Part shown: positions 1-13,210 of the stretch, in pieces
Position numbering within the stretch: position 1 is the stretch's first letter
Layout: every line of letters starts with the position of its first letter
Assembly: GCA_932294295.1 (NCBI GenBank)
Contig: OW028585.1
Location: 1,148,001 to 1,212,000 of the forward strand
Direction of reading: 5' to 3'
Length of the DNA stretch: 64,000 bases
Origin: Alitta virens
Taxonomy: Eukaryota > Annelida > Polychaeta > Phyllodocida > Nereididae
Program-made: the position numbers and the translations under genes
The notes under the pieces: generated by a model
What the model was told of the DNA's origin: nothing
What the model saw: the letters and a program-made list of their open reading frames with translations, nothing else
The model's database searches: none

Positions 1-3000
1 GATGACGACTCAGACGATGACATCACAATTGACAAAATGGAACATGATGCCCTAGAACTCTTATCCAAGGAAGATTCTGACATGAAACATAAAGGTGAAC
101 TTGACCGGAGTGAACTATCACCTAAATCATACTTGACTCAAATTTCAACGAAAGAAGAGAGGGAGTCGGTAATTAAACAGAAGAGTCTGGCATGTTCAAG
201 ATCGATCACAGTACCTGAAGTGCCATCTGGCGAGCAGCCTTTCACACCACATAAGCCAAAGATACCACCCAAACCAAAGACACTACAAAAGCCAGAGCTG
301 CCTCCAAAACCAACAACACTACACAAGGCTGAAGAATCACCTGAGCCTGAGGTATCATCAAAGCCAAAATTACCTCCAAAGCCAGCATTGCCACCAAAGC
401 CTGTGACAGCACCAAAGCCTGAGGTAACACCTAAGCCTGAGGTAACACCTAAGCCAGAGGTAACACCAAAGCCAGAGATATCACCAAAGCCTGATGTGTC
501 ACCAAAGCCTGAGGTAACACCTAAGCCTGAGGTAACACCTAAGCCTGAGGTAACACCTAAGCCAGAGGTAACACCTAAGCCAGAGATATCACCAAAGCCT
601 GAGCTATCAACTAAACCAGCCTTACCTCCAAAGCCACAGAAACCACCTAAGCCCTCTTTGTCACCTACAACACAATTGCCACCTAGTGTTGACACAGAAG
701 TGCAAATTTCCAAGCAAGAGGCTCCACCTGGTGTACAAGAACTGGAGTTGCCAACCTTACAGACCCAAGAGGTTAAAGAAGAATGGAAATATTATGAAAG
801 TATGGATTCGGTGCAAATGCAAAAAGCGCAAGAGATGACAATAAAGGAAAAGAAGCTTAGTGAGGAACTGTCTGAAGAACACGAAGTCTCAAGTCTTGGG
901 GTGTCACAACAAAGACTGGAGGGACAAGAAGAAATCACCATCATGGAAGAATTTGACACAATCAAGGAAGTGCAATCAACAGAAAAGGAAATAGAATCAC
1001 AAGAAAAGAGGTCATCAATGGAAATGAAAGAAGAATGGAATGAAGAAATGAGGTCAATGGAAGAAATCAAGGAAGAAATTAGATCAAGCAAAGAACTGAT
1101 GCAAATGGATAAGAAATATGAAATGGGGATAGAGGAAGAGAAAAAGAATGAAATGAGGTCATTTGAAGAACTGATGGACGAAATTAGGTCAATGGAAGGG
1201 TCAGAGCTTGAAATTGTATCAATGGAAGAGTCAGAGAAAGAAACTAGGTCAATGGAATCCCATGAGGAAATTAGGTCATCGAGCACATCAGAGACCTCCT
1301 GGGAAGAATCGAGATCCCCTGGGGGTGTGAGGCAGGAAATAAAATCATCAAAAACCGCAAAGGAAGAAGTTGAAAAATCACAAAAGGCAACCGAGGAAAT
1401 TAGGTCAGAAGATGGGTCTGTGACTGAAATTAGGTCACATGAAGAAACTGGCTCATATGCAGACAACAAGTTATGGGAAGGAAAGATGTCATACCAGGAG
1501 GATTCTTCAGGGAAAATAAGGTTATCTGAAGAGACTAAATCGACCGAGGATGTTGAGATTAAGGAGGAGAAGAGGTCTTCTCAGATAATTGAATCCAGTG
1601 AAGATGAGGTGTTGATGCAAGAAGTTAAATCAACTGAGGAATTCAAGTCATCCAAGGAAGAATTTCATGCAGCTACAGAAGAATTCTCTTCACTCGATTA
1701 CATGACTTCATTATATGAGGAATTGGGTCAAGATACTGATGTAGCACAACATGAAACTGCTGTAAAAGACAGTGGGTCTGAAGATGTGTTGCTTGAACAT
1801 GCTGCACCAGATGCATCAAGTGAGAAGCAAGAAACTACAATGCAGTATGACACAATTGCATCAAAACAGATTGAGTATGAAGACCATAGCACATCAGCAT
1901 CTGGTCCTGATTTAGTGGCAAATGTCAAACATGATGCCCCAGTGAACTATGACAGCGAAGGGGTAAAATCCGACAGTGTGAGCCCCCTAGAGCAGGATGG
2001 AGCCATACAAAGGTCAGAGACAGGGGTATCGAAAGGTCGCAGTGAGGAGTATAGCAAGGAGGTTGAATTAGACCAATCACAATCAACAGAAAGAGTGGAT
2101 GACTGTGAATATCAAGATGGGGGTCATATGGATTATGGAGGGGTTAAGACTCCATGCAGTGACATTGGGCCAGAGCCAAACACCTTGGAGCAAGACCAAG
2201 TCCAAGAGCACAAGGCTGAATATGATACTGGCCCTCAACCCACTTATCCCATTGAGGGGGGCAACTACCAAGATATTTTGGAAGATAAGCAAAGGGAAAC
2301 AAGCCCTGAATTCATTGTTATGGAACAGATGGAAATCCATTCTGAGTCTATGGATGTTGAAATAACTGAATCAGATAAACAGACACATATCACAAGGTCT
2401 GAAGTTATCAATGTCCCAAGGCATGATGAGAAAACCTTAGATTTGCAAACTGTGAGTTTATCAGAGAGTGACCCCTGCTGGACTGAAGGGTCAGTGACAA
2501 TGACCTCACTGCAAAGGGACCTTGAAGGTACTAGTCTCCAACAGCCCAGTCCAACTTCATCACCCAAAGAAGCTGCATTAGAATTAGCACAAACTGATGA
2601 CGTCATTTCGACAACTGATGATAATGACATCATAAACTCCACTTATCTGGCAGGGAGTGACGACAGCAAGTTATACCCAGAGAATAAAGAAGTGCAACCG
2701 CTGCATGACGTCACAGATGATGTCATAGAAGTACCACATTCTGAGGAAACAATTGATGATGTCATAGAAGTACCTCATGCTGAGTACACAATCGATGATG
2801 TCAAAGAAGAGTCATGTGCCAAGGATACAATTGATGACATCATAGAGCAGATTCATTCTGAATACATAACTGATGACGTCATTCAGCAGCATGCAGAGGA
2901 TATTATTGATGATAGTGAAGAGAGTGATTTCGACACCAGTTCAAATGCCAGCATACTGAGTGATTTCAATGCCAGCATACTGAGTGACATAGCAGAGGAG

Positions 3001-6000
3001 TTGCAGAATCAGCTACTTTCGTTATCCCCTGACATTTGTGAGACAAATATAGGAGAGCAAGATAACAGCTCCTCAACCCAGAAACCTGTGGAGGAAGTGC
3101 AGAAACATGCAGATCCAGCAACGTTTGATCTGTCAACTGCAGATGTAGGCCAACAGCTAACTGATAACACTACATTGCAGGACGTCAGCATTGACAGCCA
3201 AACATTAAATCAACCCACATCTGACTTGGTTGTCCAACTACAAAATGAAGTGATTGATGCACAAACATTAGAGCAACACACATCTGACTTGGTCATCCAA
3301 CTGCAAAATGAAGTGATTGATGGACAAACATTAGAGCAACAAACATCTGACTCAGTTGACCTGTTGCAAAATGAAGTGATTGATGGACAAACATTAGAGC
3401 AACACACATCTGACTTGGTCATCCAACTGCAAAATGAAGTGATTGATGGACAAACATTAGAGCAACAAACATCTGACTCAGTTGACCTGTTGCAAAATGA
3501 AGTGATTGATGGACAAACATTAGAGCAACAAACATCTGACTCAGTTGACCTGTTGCAAAATGAAGTGATTGATGGACAAACATTAGAGCAACACACATCT
3601 GACTTGGTCATCCAACTGCAAAATGAAGTGATTGATGGACAAACATTAGAGCAACAAACATCTGACTCAGTTGACCTGTTGCAAAATGAAGTGATTGATG
3701 GACAAACATTAGAGCAACAAACATCTGACATGGTCATCCAACTGCAAAATGAAGTGATTGATGGACAAACATTAGAGCAACAAACATCTGACACAGTTGA
3801 CCTGTTGCAAAATGAAGTGATTGATGGACAAACATTAGAGCAACACACATCTCACTCGGTCATCCAACTGCAAAATGAAGTGATTGATGGACAAACATTA
3901 GAGCAACAAACATCTGACTTGGTCATCCAACTGCAAAATGAAGTGATTGATGGACAAACATTAGAGCAACAAACATCTGACTTGGTCATCCAACTGCAAA
4001 ATGAAGTGATTGATGGACAAACATTAGATTTACAAACATCTGACTCAGTTGACCTGTTGCAAAATGAAGTGATTGATGGACAAACATTAGAGCAACACAC
4101 ATCTGACTTGGTCATCCAACTGCAAAATGAAGTGATTGATGGACAAACATTAGAGCAACACACATCTGACTTGGTCATCCAACTGCAAAAGGAAGTGATT
4201 GATAGTCCTACATTAGACCAACCAAAAACTAATGCCCCATCAACGACTGAAGTTTCACAAGAGCCAACATTAGCCCAAACTGAACTTGAACCAATGCAGC
4301 CAACTCAAGTAATTGGGCCAACAGTAGAGGATTACTTGGAAACTTTAACAGTTGATCAAGCAAAGGATGATTCCTCTGTAATCCAATCAGTGAGCAGCAT
4401 CATTGAAGGGCCAACATTAGCCCAACCAACAGTGGAATCAAGTGACTTATCTCATCAGGAGACTGGTCCAACTGTTGAGGACTATGAGGAAACTGTAACT
4501 GTTGACGAAGTGAAAGATGATTCAACTGTAGTTGAAGAGACATTAGATAAACCTGCTGATGGGCCACTGTTGGACAGCATAACATCAGTTCCACAAGTTG
4601 AGCAAGACCATCTGACATTGCAAATTCAAAGCAGTCAACAGCTAGACCTACAAATGATAGAGACCCAGAGGTCCCCACCATTAGAGCAAAGTATCACAGA
4701 AGGACCAAAGCTGGCCTGTCCACCAGATGAGCGAACTGAGGATCTAACAATGGAGGCTGAGGGGGTAACTGATCATAACAATGACATACAAGAGGGTTCT
4801 ATTCCTACCCCTAGTGATATACTACCCCATACACGTGCAGAAGGGCCAGAGGGCACACTGGAAGAAGGTCAAGGTCAAATAGAACAAGGAGACCAATTGA
4901 AAGAACATGAAGACCAAGCACAGCATGAAGAGTTGGAAGAAGACCAAGAGAGCTTTGATTTTATCATGATGGAAGAAGATCACTCCAAAAATGAACGTCA
5001 TGGTGAACAGAAAGACCAACAGAAAGACCAAAAGGAACAAGACCAAGGGCAACATGAAGACCATGACGAAGACCTAATTACAGAGTTAATTGAGATGGAA
5101 GACCAAGAAAACTACTCTGAGCACTCTCTCGATGAACTTGTCATTTCAAACATAGAAGAAAAGGGCAGGCAAACTCCTGATGACATTTGCGACCTTGAAG
5201 ATGACCTTGAGGATGAAGACAAGGGCCAAGGTCATTCAGAGCCATCTGATGATCACGTGATCAGTCAGATCATGGAAGAGCAACAAGAAGTGAGTGACGA
5301 TGAGTCTGATTATGATTCGGACAGCAGCGACTGTTGCAACATGGCTCCAATGGATGACTTCCGTGAGCTCGACTACAAGCAGATCTACCTGGATGACCTT
5401 GACCTTGACGTTCAAGGTCAAGAGATGGACGATGAATGGGAAACAGAGTCCTCAAAGTCATTGGAGGCTTTTGCAGACGACCTAGTGGAAGGCATGTTGG
5501 CCTCTACTTTAGTCCAAGAAATCAGAGGAGAGGAGTATGTGTCTGACAGTGACATGATTGAAAGTTCCACTGAAAACGAGGACGAAAAGGACAATGATGA
5601 TGACGTCATAATGACAATGACCAAGAAGGAAACTGAGCCCTCATCATTGGATGACTCTTTTGTGTCGTCTGAAATGGAAGAAACACATTACACACTAGAG
5701 GGATTGGATGAAATGAATTTTGATATGGGTTCAGCACCCAGGCCCCAAGATATCAGTGTGGAAAACACTCGTGAGATGAATAAGGAGATATCTGAAATTG
5801 AATTAGATAAAGCTGAGAGTGACCTCTTGACCACTGAGCCAACTGAGCAGGTATCAGTTTCACAACATGTAATCACGTTGGATAATACATTGGATCAGGG
5901 CCAAGTGACTAAACACACTGATGCAATGGATATGCCCTCAATTAGCACAGATAACAATGAGATCATTGAAAGTGATATTACAGATGAACAGACTCAGTCA

Positions 6001-8607
6001 ACCATTGAAGATATACAGTACACTGACTTCAGTGTTATTGTTGATAGCACCCCAGTCAAAGCTGAGCATTCTAGCATCACTGATGAAGTGCAGCAGCAGA
6101 CACAATGCAGTGCAATGAACGATGTTGTTGTTGCTGCAACAGAGGACAGTGGACAACTTGCAGCTGCTGTTGAGAGTGAGGCAAACCAGCAGTCTACAGC
6201 TGTGCAGGATACAGCTGGGCAAGATACAGCTGCTGACCACCAGCGTTTAACATCTGTTGCCAGCATCACCATGACGACCATGGAATCTGCTTCCTCTGCT
6301 TCCTCCGTTGCCATGGAATCCAAACAACGCTACATCGACACAGGTGATGACACCTCACAAGATACTACCGTAATTAGTGGACCCGTTGCCATGACAACTG
6401 AGGGCGTGGCAGATGACCTGGTCACTAAGGAGACAGAGGTTACCATGGCAACAGACAATGCAAATCATGAGGAATTTGTGATGCTGACGTATGAGGATGT
6501 AAAAGAAGCTGAAGATGAGATGAGAGAAACAGGTGTTACCATAGCAACAGTGGTTGCTAAGGACGCTGATAATGAAACTAGCCACGTGGAAGATATTGAT
6601 AACAAGGCCAATAAAAACATTGAAGCCACGTGTGATTTGAATACAGCTGTGTCGAATGACTCTGTTCTTATTAAACCAACAAAAGCTGATAATGATAATG
6701 CCGTTGCTATGGCAACTGACCCACAAACGACAGCTGCTGATATGGATGAAGTGACAGAGTTCAAGCGAGTCGATAAGTTTTTAGAACATGAGAGTTTAGA
6801 TATTACAACACAACGAGACGTTCAAGTCAACACAGAAGTGTCTGGGGCAGAGGATACTGAAGTTTCAGGGTGCACCTTGGGTGAGGGTCATGAAATAGAG
6901 GTGTGGCCTAACCCTACTGCTGCTGATGCTGCTGATATTGATGCTGGGGGTGATACAAAGCACCCCACAGGATTAGAAGCAGAGAGGGGTACAACCCCTA
7001 CGTTATACGTTGGAATTACAACACAAAACTTGGAGGAGTTTGGATACAGTTGTGACAGTGATGTTTTACAATCTACTTTAGGCCAAAGTGGATCACCTTG
7101 TTTTCAACCTGAAGTGGGTCAGCGGACCTCAACACCCCTGGAAGTTAGCCTGGGGTCTACTGGAGTTGACAGTGATTTATACACCCCACCCTCTGACCTA
7201 CTTTCTGGCCAAGCAGTGGACTGCACTTCAGGAGAGCTCCACACTTCAACACATGAGGCTCATATTACCAGCCCTCTCTATACACCGAGTAGCGAGTCTG
7301 GTATCAACTGCTCAGTAACTACAAAGTCTACTAAGAGTGCATCAGTTGCTTCGTGGTCAGCTGCTAGGAGTGAAACGGAGACTACTGAGAGTGAGAAATT
7401 CGTCTCTAAACGCTCCATTTCGATTTCGGGAACCCAAGAAACTACCTCCGCTGAGGCAGCAACATTTGATGCACTTACAAAGGAAGAAACTGGAGGTGAT
7501 AAACGCATACAAAATGAAGGGGATAAACAAGATGATACAGCAGAAGATAAACACTCCTCTCAAGTAGAAACAGATGATAAACTCATAGAAGTTCGACCAT
7601 ATATCATCAAAGGAGATACCTACAAGACCGAAATGGATATACAAATGGATATACAAGTGCAAAAGAGTGAAGGGATACCCTCAAAAGGAGATACCGAATT
7701 GACAGACCATCATTATGAGGTGGAAAAGATGCAGAGGCAGTCCTCATCTGACTCAGCAACTTCATCTTCTTCAACTGATGAGGGAGACAGTTATGATGTT
7801 CAAGGAAATATGAAGAAGGATTCTAAGACAATCGAAGAAGTAGAAGAAGAGCAATATGAAGAAGAAGAAGAAGAAGAAGAAGGGGAAGAAGAAGAAGCAG
7901 GAAGTAGTGAAGATGTAGAAAGCTTAGAGGAAAGTGAAGATGATTTACAAGCTGAGAAACAAATTGATGAGGTACTGATTGATGATAAACATGAAGTGGA
8001 TTATCATAATATTAACATTGAAGATAAACAAACATTATCAGAAATAAAAGAGTCAAATTTAAAGGAGGAGTTTAACTCGGATAGTGAGAGATTAACAGGA
8101 AGTGAGAGCAGCACTCATAAAGAGAGTTTGGACCATAGTGAGAGCTCAAGAAGTGAGACTGTTATGTCATCAAAGTCTCTCACTGAGTCCCAGTCTCACA
8201 GGTATGAATCTTCATCAACTTCTGAAATCTCGAAGGACACGAGATCAGGCACGAGAAGTGAGCATGAAATCTCCCGTGAAGTCTCACATGATCAGAGAAT
8301 TCGCGAGACATCAACAAAAACATCAAAAATCACAAGTTCCAAGACTTTCCAGTTGTCAAGCAGTCTGGAATCACAAGTTGCCATGACAACAACAAAAACG
8401 AGTGAGGACAAAATCACACAAAAGGTTCCCATGGATACCGACCCTTCACAATCACAACATGTCAAGGATAGCATTGATAAATTGTCAGAGGTTACCATGG
8501 ATACGATAACAAGTGTTGCCAAGGAAACAGATAAGCCAATTACCATGGCAACTGACTCCATAGGCAAGGATAATGATTACCTTATCCACATCAAAGATAT
8601 AAGCAAG
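1..8607 (+). CDS. giant low-complexity protein gene, exon 1 in window (5' partial)
   Basis: Open in one frame from the first base of the window (the codons before the Met at 37 are also open), so this is the 3' part of a larger exon or gene and the Met at 37 need not be the start. It supplies 2,869 codons and ends at a donor CAAG|GTGAGA after base 8607, phase 0. Successive zones are: Lys-Pro-Glu-Val/PPKP tract (about 240-660), Glu/Ser-rich EIRS-type repeats (780-1,580), 39-bp DDV repeats (2,716-2,910), a 63-bp coding minisatellite (3,187-4,221), a Glu/Asp/Gln/His-rich tract (4,840-5,330), VTMATD-type motifs (6,240-6,730), poly-Glu (7,836-7,900) and a Ser/Glu/Arg-rich end. No globular domain is visible. 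The KPEV tract resembles titin-like PEVK or SH3-ligand sequence, but that is composition, not homology. Family not recognised. A muscle, cytoskeletal or junctional scaffold is an inference only. Confidence 0.85.
412..606 (+). repeat. coding minisatellite, Lys-Pro-Glu-Val repeats
   Basis: Near-perfect 18-21 bp DNA repeats of AAGCCTGAGGTAACACCT type encode KPEVTP/KPEISP units, flanked by PPKP-rich sequence (240-660). The tract is proline-rich and extended, similar in composition to PEVK segments and SH3-binding linkers. Confidence 0.85.
2716..2910 (+). repeat. 39-bp coding tandem repeat (DDVIE units)
   Basis: Five degenerate 13-residue units beginning DDV/DDI (for example DDVIEVPHSEETI and DDVIEVPHAEYTI) in the exon 1 frame. 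Each starts GATGATGTCAT or GATGACGTCAT. Confidence 0.8.
3187..4221 (+). repeat. 63-bp coding minisatellite, 15 full units plus degenerate ends
   Basis: Fifteen consecutive 21-residue units (3,247-4,191), consensus EVIDGQTLEQ[QH]TSD then LVIQLQN or SVDLLQN, preceded by a degenerate SIDSQTLNQP unit and followed by a partial EVIDSPTLDQP. Two unit types alternate irregularly. The array stays in frame throughout and creates long antisense shadow frames. Confidence 0.92.
7836..7900 (+). repeat. (GAA)n coding microsatellite
   Basis: An almost uninterrupted GAA/GAG run encodes poly-Glu within exon 1. Length polymorphism is likely. Confidence 0.85.
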
Positions 8608-8844
8608 GTGAGATATATAGAGGGGGGTATATAATCACATACTATCTTTGATTAACTAGATAGTTAAACTATTTCAAGTTAGTGTTAATGACAATGTTGC
8701 AGCATGTTTAATATGAATATATAAACATCACATAAGTATATATATATACACTGTTATGGAATCACTAATATTTAATAAATGATATTTTGCTATGACAGAT
8801 TATGTGGCTTCAGAATTATGAAATATTTTAGAGCTCAAATTCAG

Positions 8845-8889
8845 TAGCTCAGTTTAGCTCAGTCTAGCTCAGTTTAGCTCAGTCTAGCT
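8845..8889 (+). repeat. short decamer tandem repeat
   Basis: About four to five copies of AGCTCAGTTT / AGCTCAGTCT in intron 1. Confidence 0.8.
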
Positions 8890-10033
8890 TATAAGAGACT
8901 ACACATAATATGTGAGCTATACTGTATAAATAAGCTGCTGCAATATTTACTTTTCCCAAACTTTGAAGGCAAAAAGTGAAGGTGCAGCTGCACTGCCTTA
9001 AGCATTTTAACGCTTTGTTAAGGGTGTCTAATTAGTTGCACGTGCAAGTTTACTAGACCTTAACACACTGTGTCTAATAAATATCACTGATCTAAATAGT
9101 AAATGGTATATAGTACTGTAGCTCTAATACTTTTTATGCACTGAATTGTAAAATATTACTACATTGCGATTACAGCTTTTATTGTTTTTTCAATCAATTT
9201 ATTTTACATGGACATATTTTGATAATATTTCAGAGATCATAGATACATGTAGATATGGATATAGATTGAGTTTTGATAAGAAATTTGTCATAACTCTATT
9301 TATCTAATACAATGCTTTTTGATTGATATGAAAAGATGTAAAAGTGATTTGAAGTTCAATTTGTGGAACAGTAGACAGTACACCTATGTTATATTAAGTA
9401 CTGTTCAACAATGCTCAATGATGTTATCAATGTCGGCCTAAATTCTATAAATTACAACCGGCTTATGCCTTAAATAAACTCTAATTCAAGAATAGTCTTA
9501 ATATAATAGCGGAAAACACAATATTTAGTTACATAAACATGGCCAAAAGTTTAAAGTTTCAGCTATTCTGACAACTCCCTGATAACCTAAGCCCCAGTCA
9601 AAACAATAACCTTATTTAAACATTACCAGATTGCATGTCATGCAACTACTTAGAAATAGTTACAAATATAGAGATATTATCATAAGTAAATTTTCATGGT
9701 CTATTTCAGTATTGTTCAGTATATTTAGTTTTGAATTATGCAATGTTATGGCTGCATATCTTATCAGAGTTTATTGTCTATTTAAACTAGTTTCAACATA
9801 TGTGTAAACTTATAAGTATGGTGTCAGCTAGTACTCAAAATATAAAGGACAGTATTTATTTGACACAACTATTTTGATAATATTTAGTTCCATTGTTTTT
9901 GCAATGGTTTAGGAATTGCATATATTAGCATCATTCATTCATTCAGCATAAGGTAACTCAGATATATATGATATTTCTGATATTTTGACAATGGTTTTAT
10001 TTATCATGTATGTCCGTCTGTGTTCTCTTCCTC

Positions 10034-10034
10034 A

Positions 10035-10078
<44 letters not shown>

Positions 10079-10280
10079 CTATATATCTCTATATATCTCT
10101 ATATATATCTATATCTATCTATCTATCTATCTATCTAACTGTCTATCTACCTATCTATCTATCTATCTATCTATCTATTTGTCTATCTATCCATCTATCC
10201 ATCTATTGATCTATCTCTGTCTGTCTGTCTACCTATCCGTCTATCTATATATCTATCTACCTATCTACCTATCTATCTAA
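10034..10280 (+). repeat. (TATC)n microsatellite, interrupted
   Basis: A long CTAT/ATCT run with TATA, CTGT and ACCT interruptions ends 37 bases before the exon 2 acceptor and probably forms part of its polypyrimidine environment. Confidence 0.95.
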
Positions 10281-10317
10281 CCATTTTCTAATAATATCTT
10301 TATTATTATGTTTGCAG

Positions 10318-10427
10318 ACCTCGCAAGATGACCAGCAGAGCCCTCCCAGGGGTGACTCAAGGACCCCCTCTCGCACCTCTTCATCCGGGGAACTTTCTAA
10401 ACCAGGCAGTTCTACCTCCAAGAGAAG
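10318..10427 (+). CDS. giant protein gene, exon 2
   Basis: Acceptor TTTGCAG|ACC and donor AGAAG|GTTAGA. It joins exon 1 in phase 0 and leaves two bases (phase 2). It encodes a Ser/Pro/Arg-rich stretch (SQDDQQSPPRGDSRTPSRTS and onward) that continues the disordered character of exon 1. The acceptor lies just downstream of a long TATC microsatellite. Confidence 0.7.
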
Positions 10428-12316
10428 GTTAGAAAACCCCCAATTGATTGATTAGTTAATTAGAAGCTGTTAATGTAGGTCATGACCCCTCTCAAACATT
10501 TGGTAGCCATGGGGGGCTAAATAGCTTCATGTTTCTCACAAGAATTTGATGCCGTTCTTTACTGATTAATCAGTGATTATACATACTATATCAAGTGTTA
10601 ACGTATTGAAGTGATTACAAACTGGGCTACTAATAATTTAGTGATGGCCTTGGATTATTAATTAGCCCCGGCGTCAAAAACCGGCGTCTATTTGAGACTG
10701 AAGTATATTACATGTATATTTTCAATGAAATGCTTCCATTTTTAGACCTGGATTTTCTCAAGTAAATACGGTATTTTTCTGAATTTAGCAAACTGAAGCA
10801 AATGATTCAGTGATATCTATATGGAACCCCCATAGGCTTATATTATAAAAGACAATTCACAATTAATACTTTAATTTTAATAAGCGATTGGCCAAATATA
10901 GCCAAATTTACGATATAAAATGATATAATTGTTCAGATGATGCAGCCTAGCACAGTCTGGTTCAATATATGAAAAAAATAATCATTGCACTATACATTCA
11001 ACTAATACTGCACAACTGCACAACTGCACAGCTGCACAGCTGTTCAACAAATCTTCCAATTGAAAATGCTTAGCTAATGTCAATATATAGCACAGACTGC
11101 TTATTATGTTCTGACAATGACTGCCACACTACTGTATTTACCTTTACTATATCCGTTATGAATGAAAATAAAAATTTATTAAATGCATACTCTGTACAAA
11201 AGACTAAAAAAAAGTAATGAATTAGATACTGATCACATATTCGAAGCTTATTTGTGTAGGACCTATTTATTGTTTTCTAGATATGAGCATTTTGTAAAAC
11301 AGCCTTTAATTTATGACGGACCAACAGCGAGTATACTTAGTTGAATTCCACTGTAATCATAACAGAATAATATTGGTGACATTACTGAACCTTGGGGCAG
11401 CCCAAAATATCTCTCTCTTTAAACAATGTTAGTATTTTTGCTCAAAACATTAAACATTGAAACAAGGAGAATGTATTGAGTTCATTGTGGTCTATGGCCA
11501 CAATGATATGAACCACATGTTTTAAAATATTTTTAAATCTGCTAAAGTGACAAAAAGTCTAGAGTTTGGATTCCATAATGCCTTGTTTTAATAACTTGTT
11601 TACAGTGAACTGTTTCATAAAGTGTATACAAAAATATTTTAAAGAGTGAAATGTTCCTTTAAAAAAAAAGAAGACTACAGTACAGTGCTTAGATGGTCTT
11701 TCTCATGGATCTTTTTGTCTAGTGGTTAATGTGTTTGCCTGCTTATCATGAGGTAGCAGGTTCGAACCCCTAGCAAGGCTACCATGACATGAAGGAATAG
11801 TAGATTTTCACGGAAGGTTCTCTGTATTTCCACCAGGTGGCTATAACAGAACACTGCAATTCTATTGGCTGAAAAGGTCCCGCCCTTGACTGTGGTTGGC
11901 TGAAGCAAAGTGCATGCTAGCAGCAGTATTTTTAGTGCATTTTAATGTATATTTGACACTTCATCATTTAGGTGATTTTTGTTATTTTTTGGAGAAAGTT
12001 ATATTTATGGAATCAGCTAGTTATTACCTACTCTGTCTGAAAGCAAAATGAGTAATAAGAGGAGAGGAAAGACTTATGTTTTGCTGAATTCAAGGCTGTT
12101 AAGTGAAAAGACTCTATTGGGCAGATCCTCCTGTAAACTCTACCTCAAACCTCCTAGGTATAATCATATGATAATGGGTACTTTAAAGTCTCCATGTTAT
12201 TGGTACAGTCAACCTTTTAGGCCATGAATATTTCTCTCTCTCTTATTCTGTATGACATCTTCCTTCATCCAACTCTAGTCTCATCACATTATTGAAACAA
12301 TCCAATTTAATTGCAG
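10428..12316 (+). other. intron 2 of the giant protein gene
   Basis: About 1.9 kb, AT-rich, with a tRNA-like SINE head near 11,707. Nothing else recognised. Confidence 0.6.
11707..11780 (+). mobile_element. tRNA-derived SINE head (degenerate)
   Basis: A-box-like GTCTAGTGGTTAATG is followed about 45 bases later by a B-box GGTTCGAACCCC, the pol III promoter layout of tRNA-type SINEs. Acceptor stems are poor and no matching 3' tail was defined, so it is a SINE relic rather than a tRNA gene. Confidence 0.55.
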
Positions 12317-12464
12317 ATATGATTGGAATAGTCTTCATTTCTTCCCCGACATCCATGATGTTGACGTTCCCGTTCAGCAGGCCGGTTTGTTCCGCAAGCG
12401 AGCTCCTCGGACGGCTTCTTACATCGAACCGACTTCTGGACACGGGTGGATCAGCACAAAATCA
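12317..12464 (+). CDS. giant protein gene, exon 3
   Basis: Acceptor ATTGCAG|ATATG, donor AAATCA|GTAAGT, 148 bp, completing the AG left by exon 2 and ending in phase 0. It encodes a 50-residue aromatic and basic segment including HFFPDIHDVDVP, FRKRAPRTASYIEPTSG and WISTKS. Unlike its neighbours it is not low-complexity, so it is the best candidate in this gene for a conserved short motif. I do not recognise it. Confidence 0.75.
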
Positions 12465-12698
12465 GTAAGTTCATCAGTTTGAAGTTGCATGTAATAAAAA
12501 CGACTACACCCCGAATTGAGCAGTATCACCAAATAGCAGCCGAATAGTCAAAAATTGTAGTTATCGCAACAGTTAGTCACATTTTTTGTTTCATTTTGTG
12601 GGAATGATTAGCTTTACAATGTTATTCAATTGACCATAAACAGTTACATCCGCCTAGAGAAGTTCCTGTCATAGACTTTGATAGAATTGTCATACTGC

Positions 12699-12985
12699 AG
12701 CTGGGTGGTCTAGTGGTAAGAAGCTCGCCTGCTCCTCTGAAGGACCTGGGTTCTATCAAAGGCCTGGGCAACCTGTCATGAGCATCATCCAAGCTGGATG
12801 TTGTTCGGATGACGTTAAATTGGTGGTCCCTTGTACTCAGTGTCTATGCTGAGACAAGTAAAAGACCCCATCCATGGGATAAATGTAAAACATGGGTGGA
12901 CTCCTCTCTCTCCCCTCATTAATCAACCCTCAATAGCGGCAAGAAGTTGCCGTAGAGTGCACAGTCTTTCATTTTATATTTTGTA
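12699..12985 (+). mobile_element. tRNA-derived SINE with conserved tail
   Basis: The head has A-box GTGGTCTAGTGGTAAGA and B-box-like GGGTTCTATC. The body runs into a tail (near 12,853) of the form AAAGACCCCATCCATGGG ... GTGGACTC. The same tail occurs at about 50,595-50,650 and inverted at about 61,005-61,055, and a similar head lies at 49,932. So this is a dispersed family in this genome. It lies in the intron between exons 3 and 4. Confidence 0.65.
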
Positions 12986-13210
12986 CCTATTGTTGGACAC
13001 TATACAGTATGACATAAAACAAATGATCAGTCCGTTGTAGGCCACGGTGAGCTAGAACACCGCTCAATCACACTTCATTTGAGTCTTGAGGGCAGTCTGT
13101 TCTATTTCCAAATCTTGAAATATTCACACAACGACCTTCATTCACCAACATGATATTGTTAAATTACAATTTGACTCCACGTGTTACTGAAATGACCTTT
13201 ACTTGAACAG

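Larger units (their letters stand above)
8608..10317 (+). other. intron 1 of the giant protein gene
   Basis: AT-rich intron between the donor at 8,608 and acceptor AG at 10,316-10,317. It holds an AGCTCAGTYT decamer array and a long TATC microsatellite. No other gene is seen in it. Confidence 0.7.

Noticed and set aside
138..713. Antisense Gly/Val/Ser-rich open frame
   Set aside because: Shadow of the KPEVTP repeats on the opposite strand.
3210..4178. Long antisense open frames encoding Cys-rich repeats (CCSNVCPSITSFC)
   Set aside because: They mirror the 63-bp coding minisatellite. The frame stays open only because the unit length is a multiple of three and contains no antisense stop. No independent gene signals.
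2596..5611. Several TGACGTCA palindromes (CRE-like sites) in exon 1
   Set aside because: They fall on Asp-Asp-Val-Ile codons (GATGACGTCAT) of the DDV repeats and similar acidic peptides, so coding sequence explains them.
9985..10280. Open frames of Ile-Tyr-Leu-Ser repeats
   Set aside because: Translation of the TATC microsatellite in the intron.
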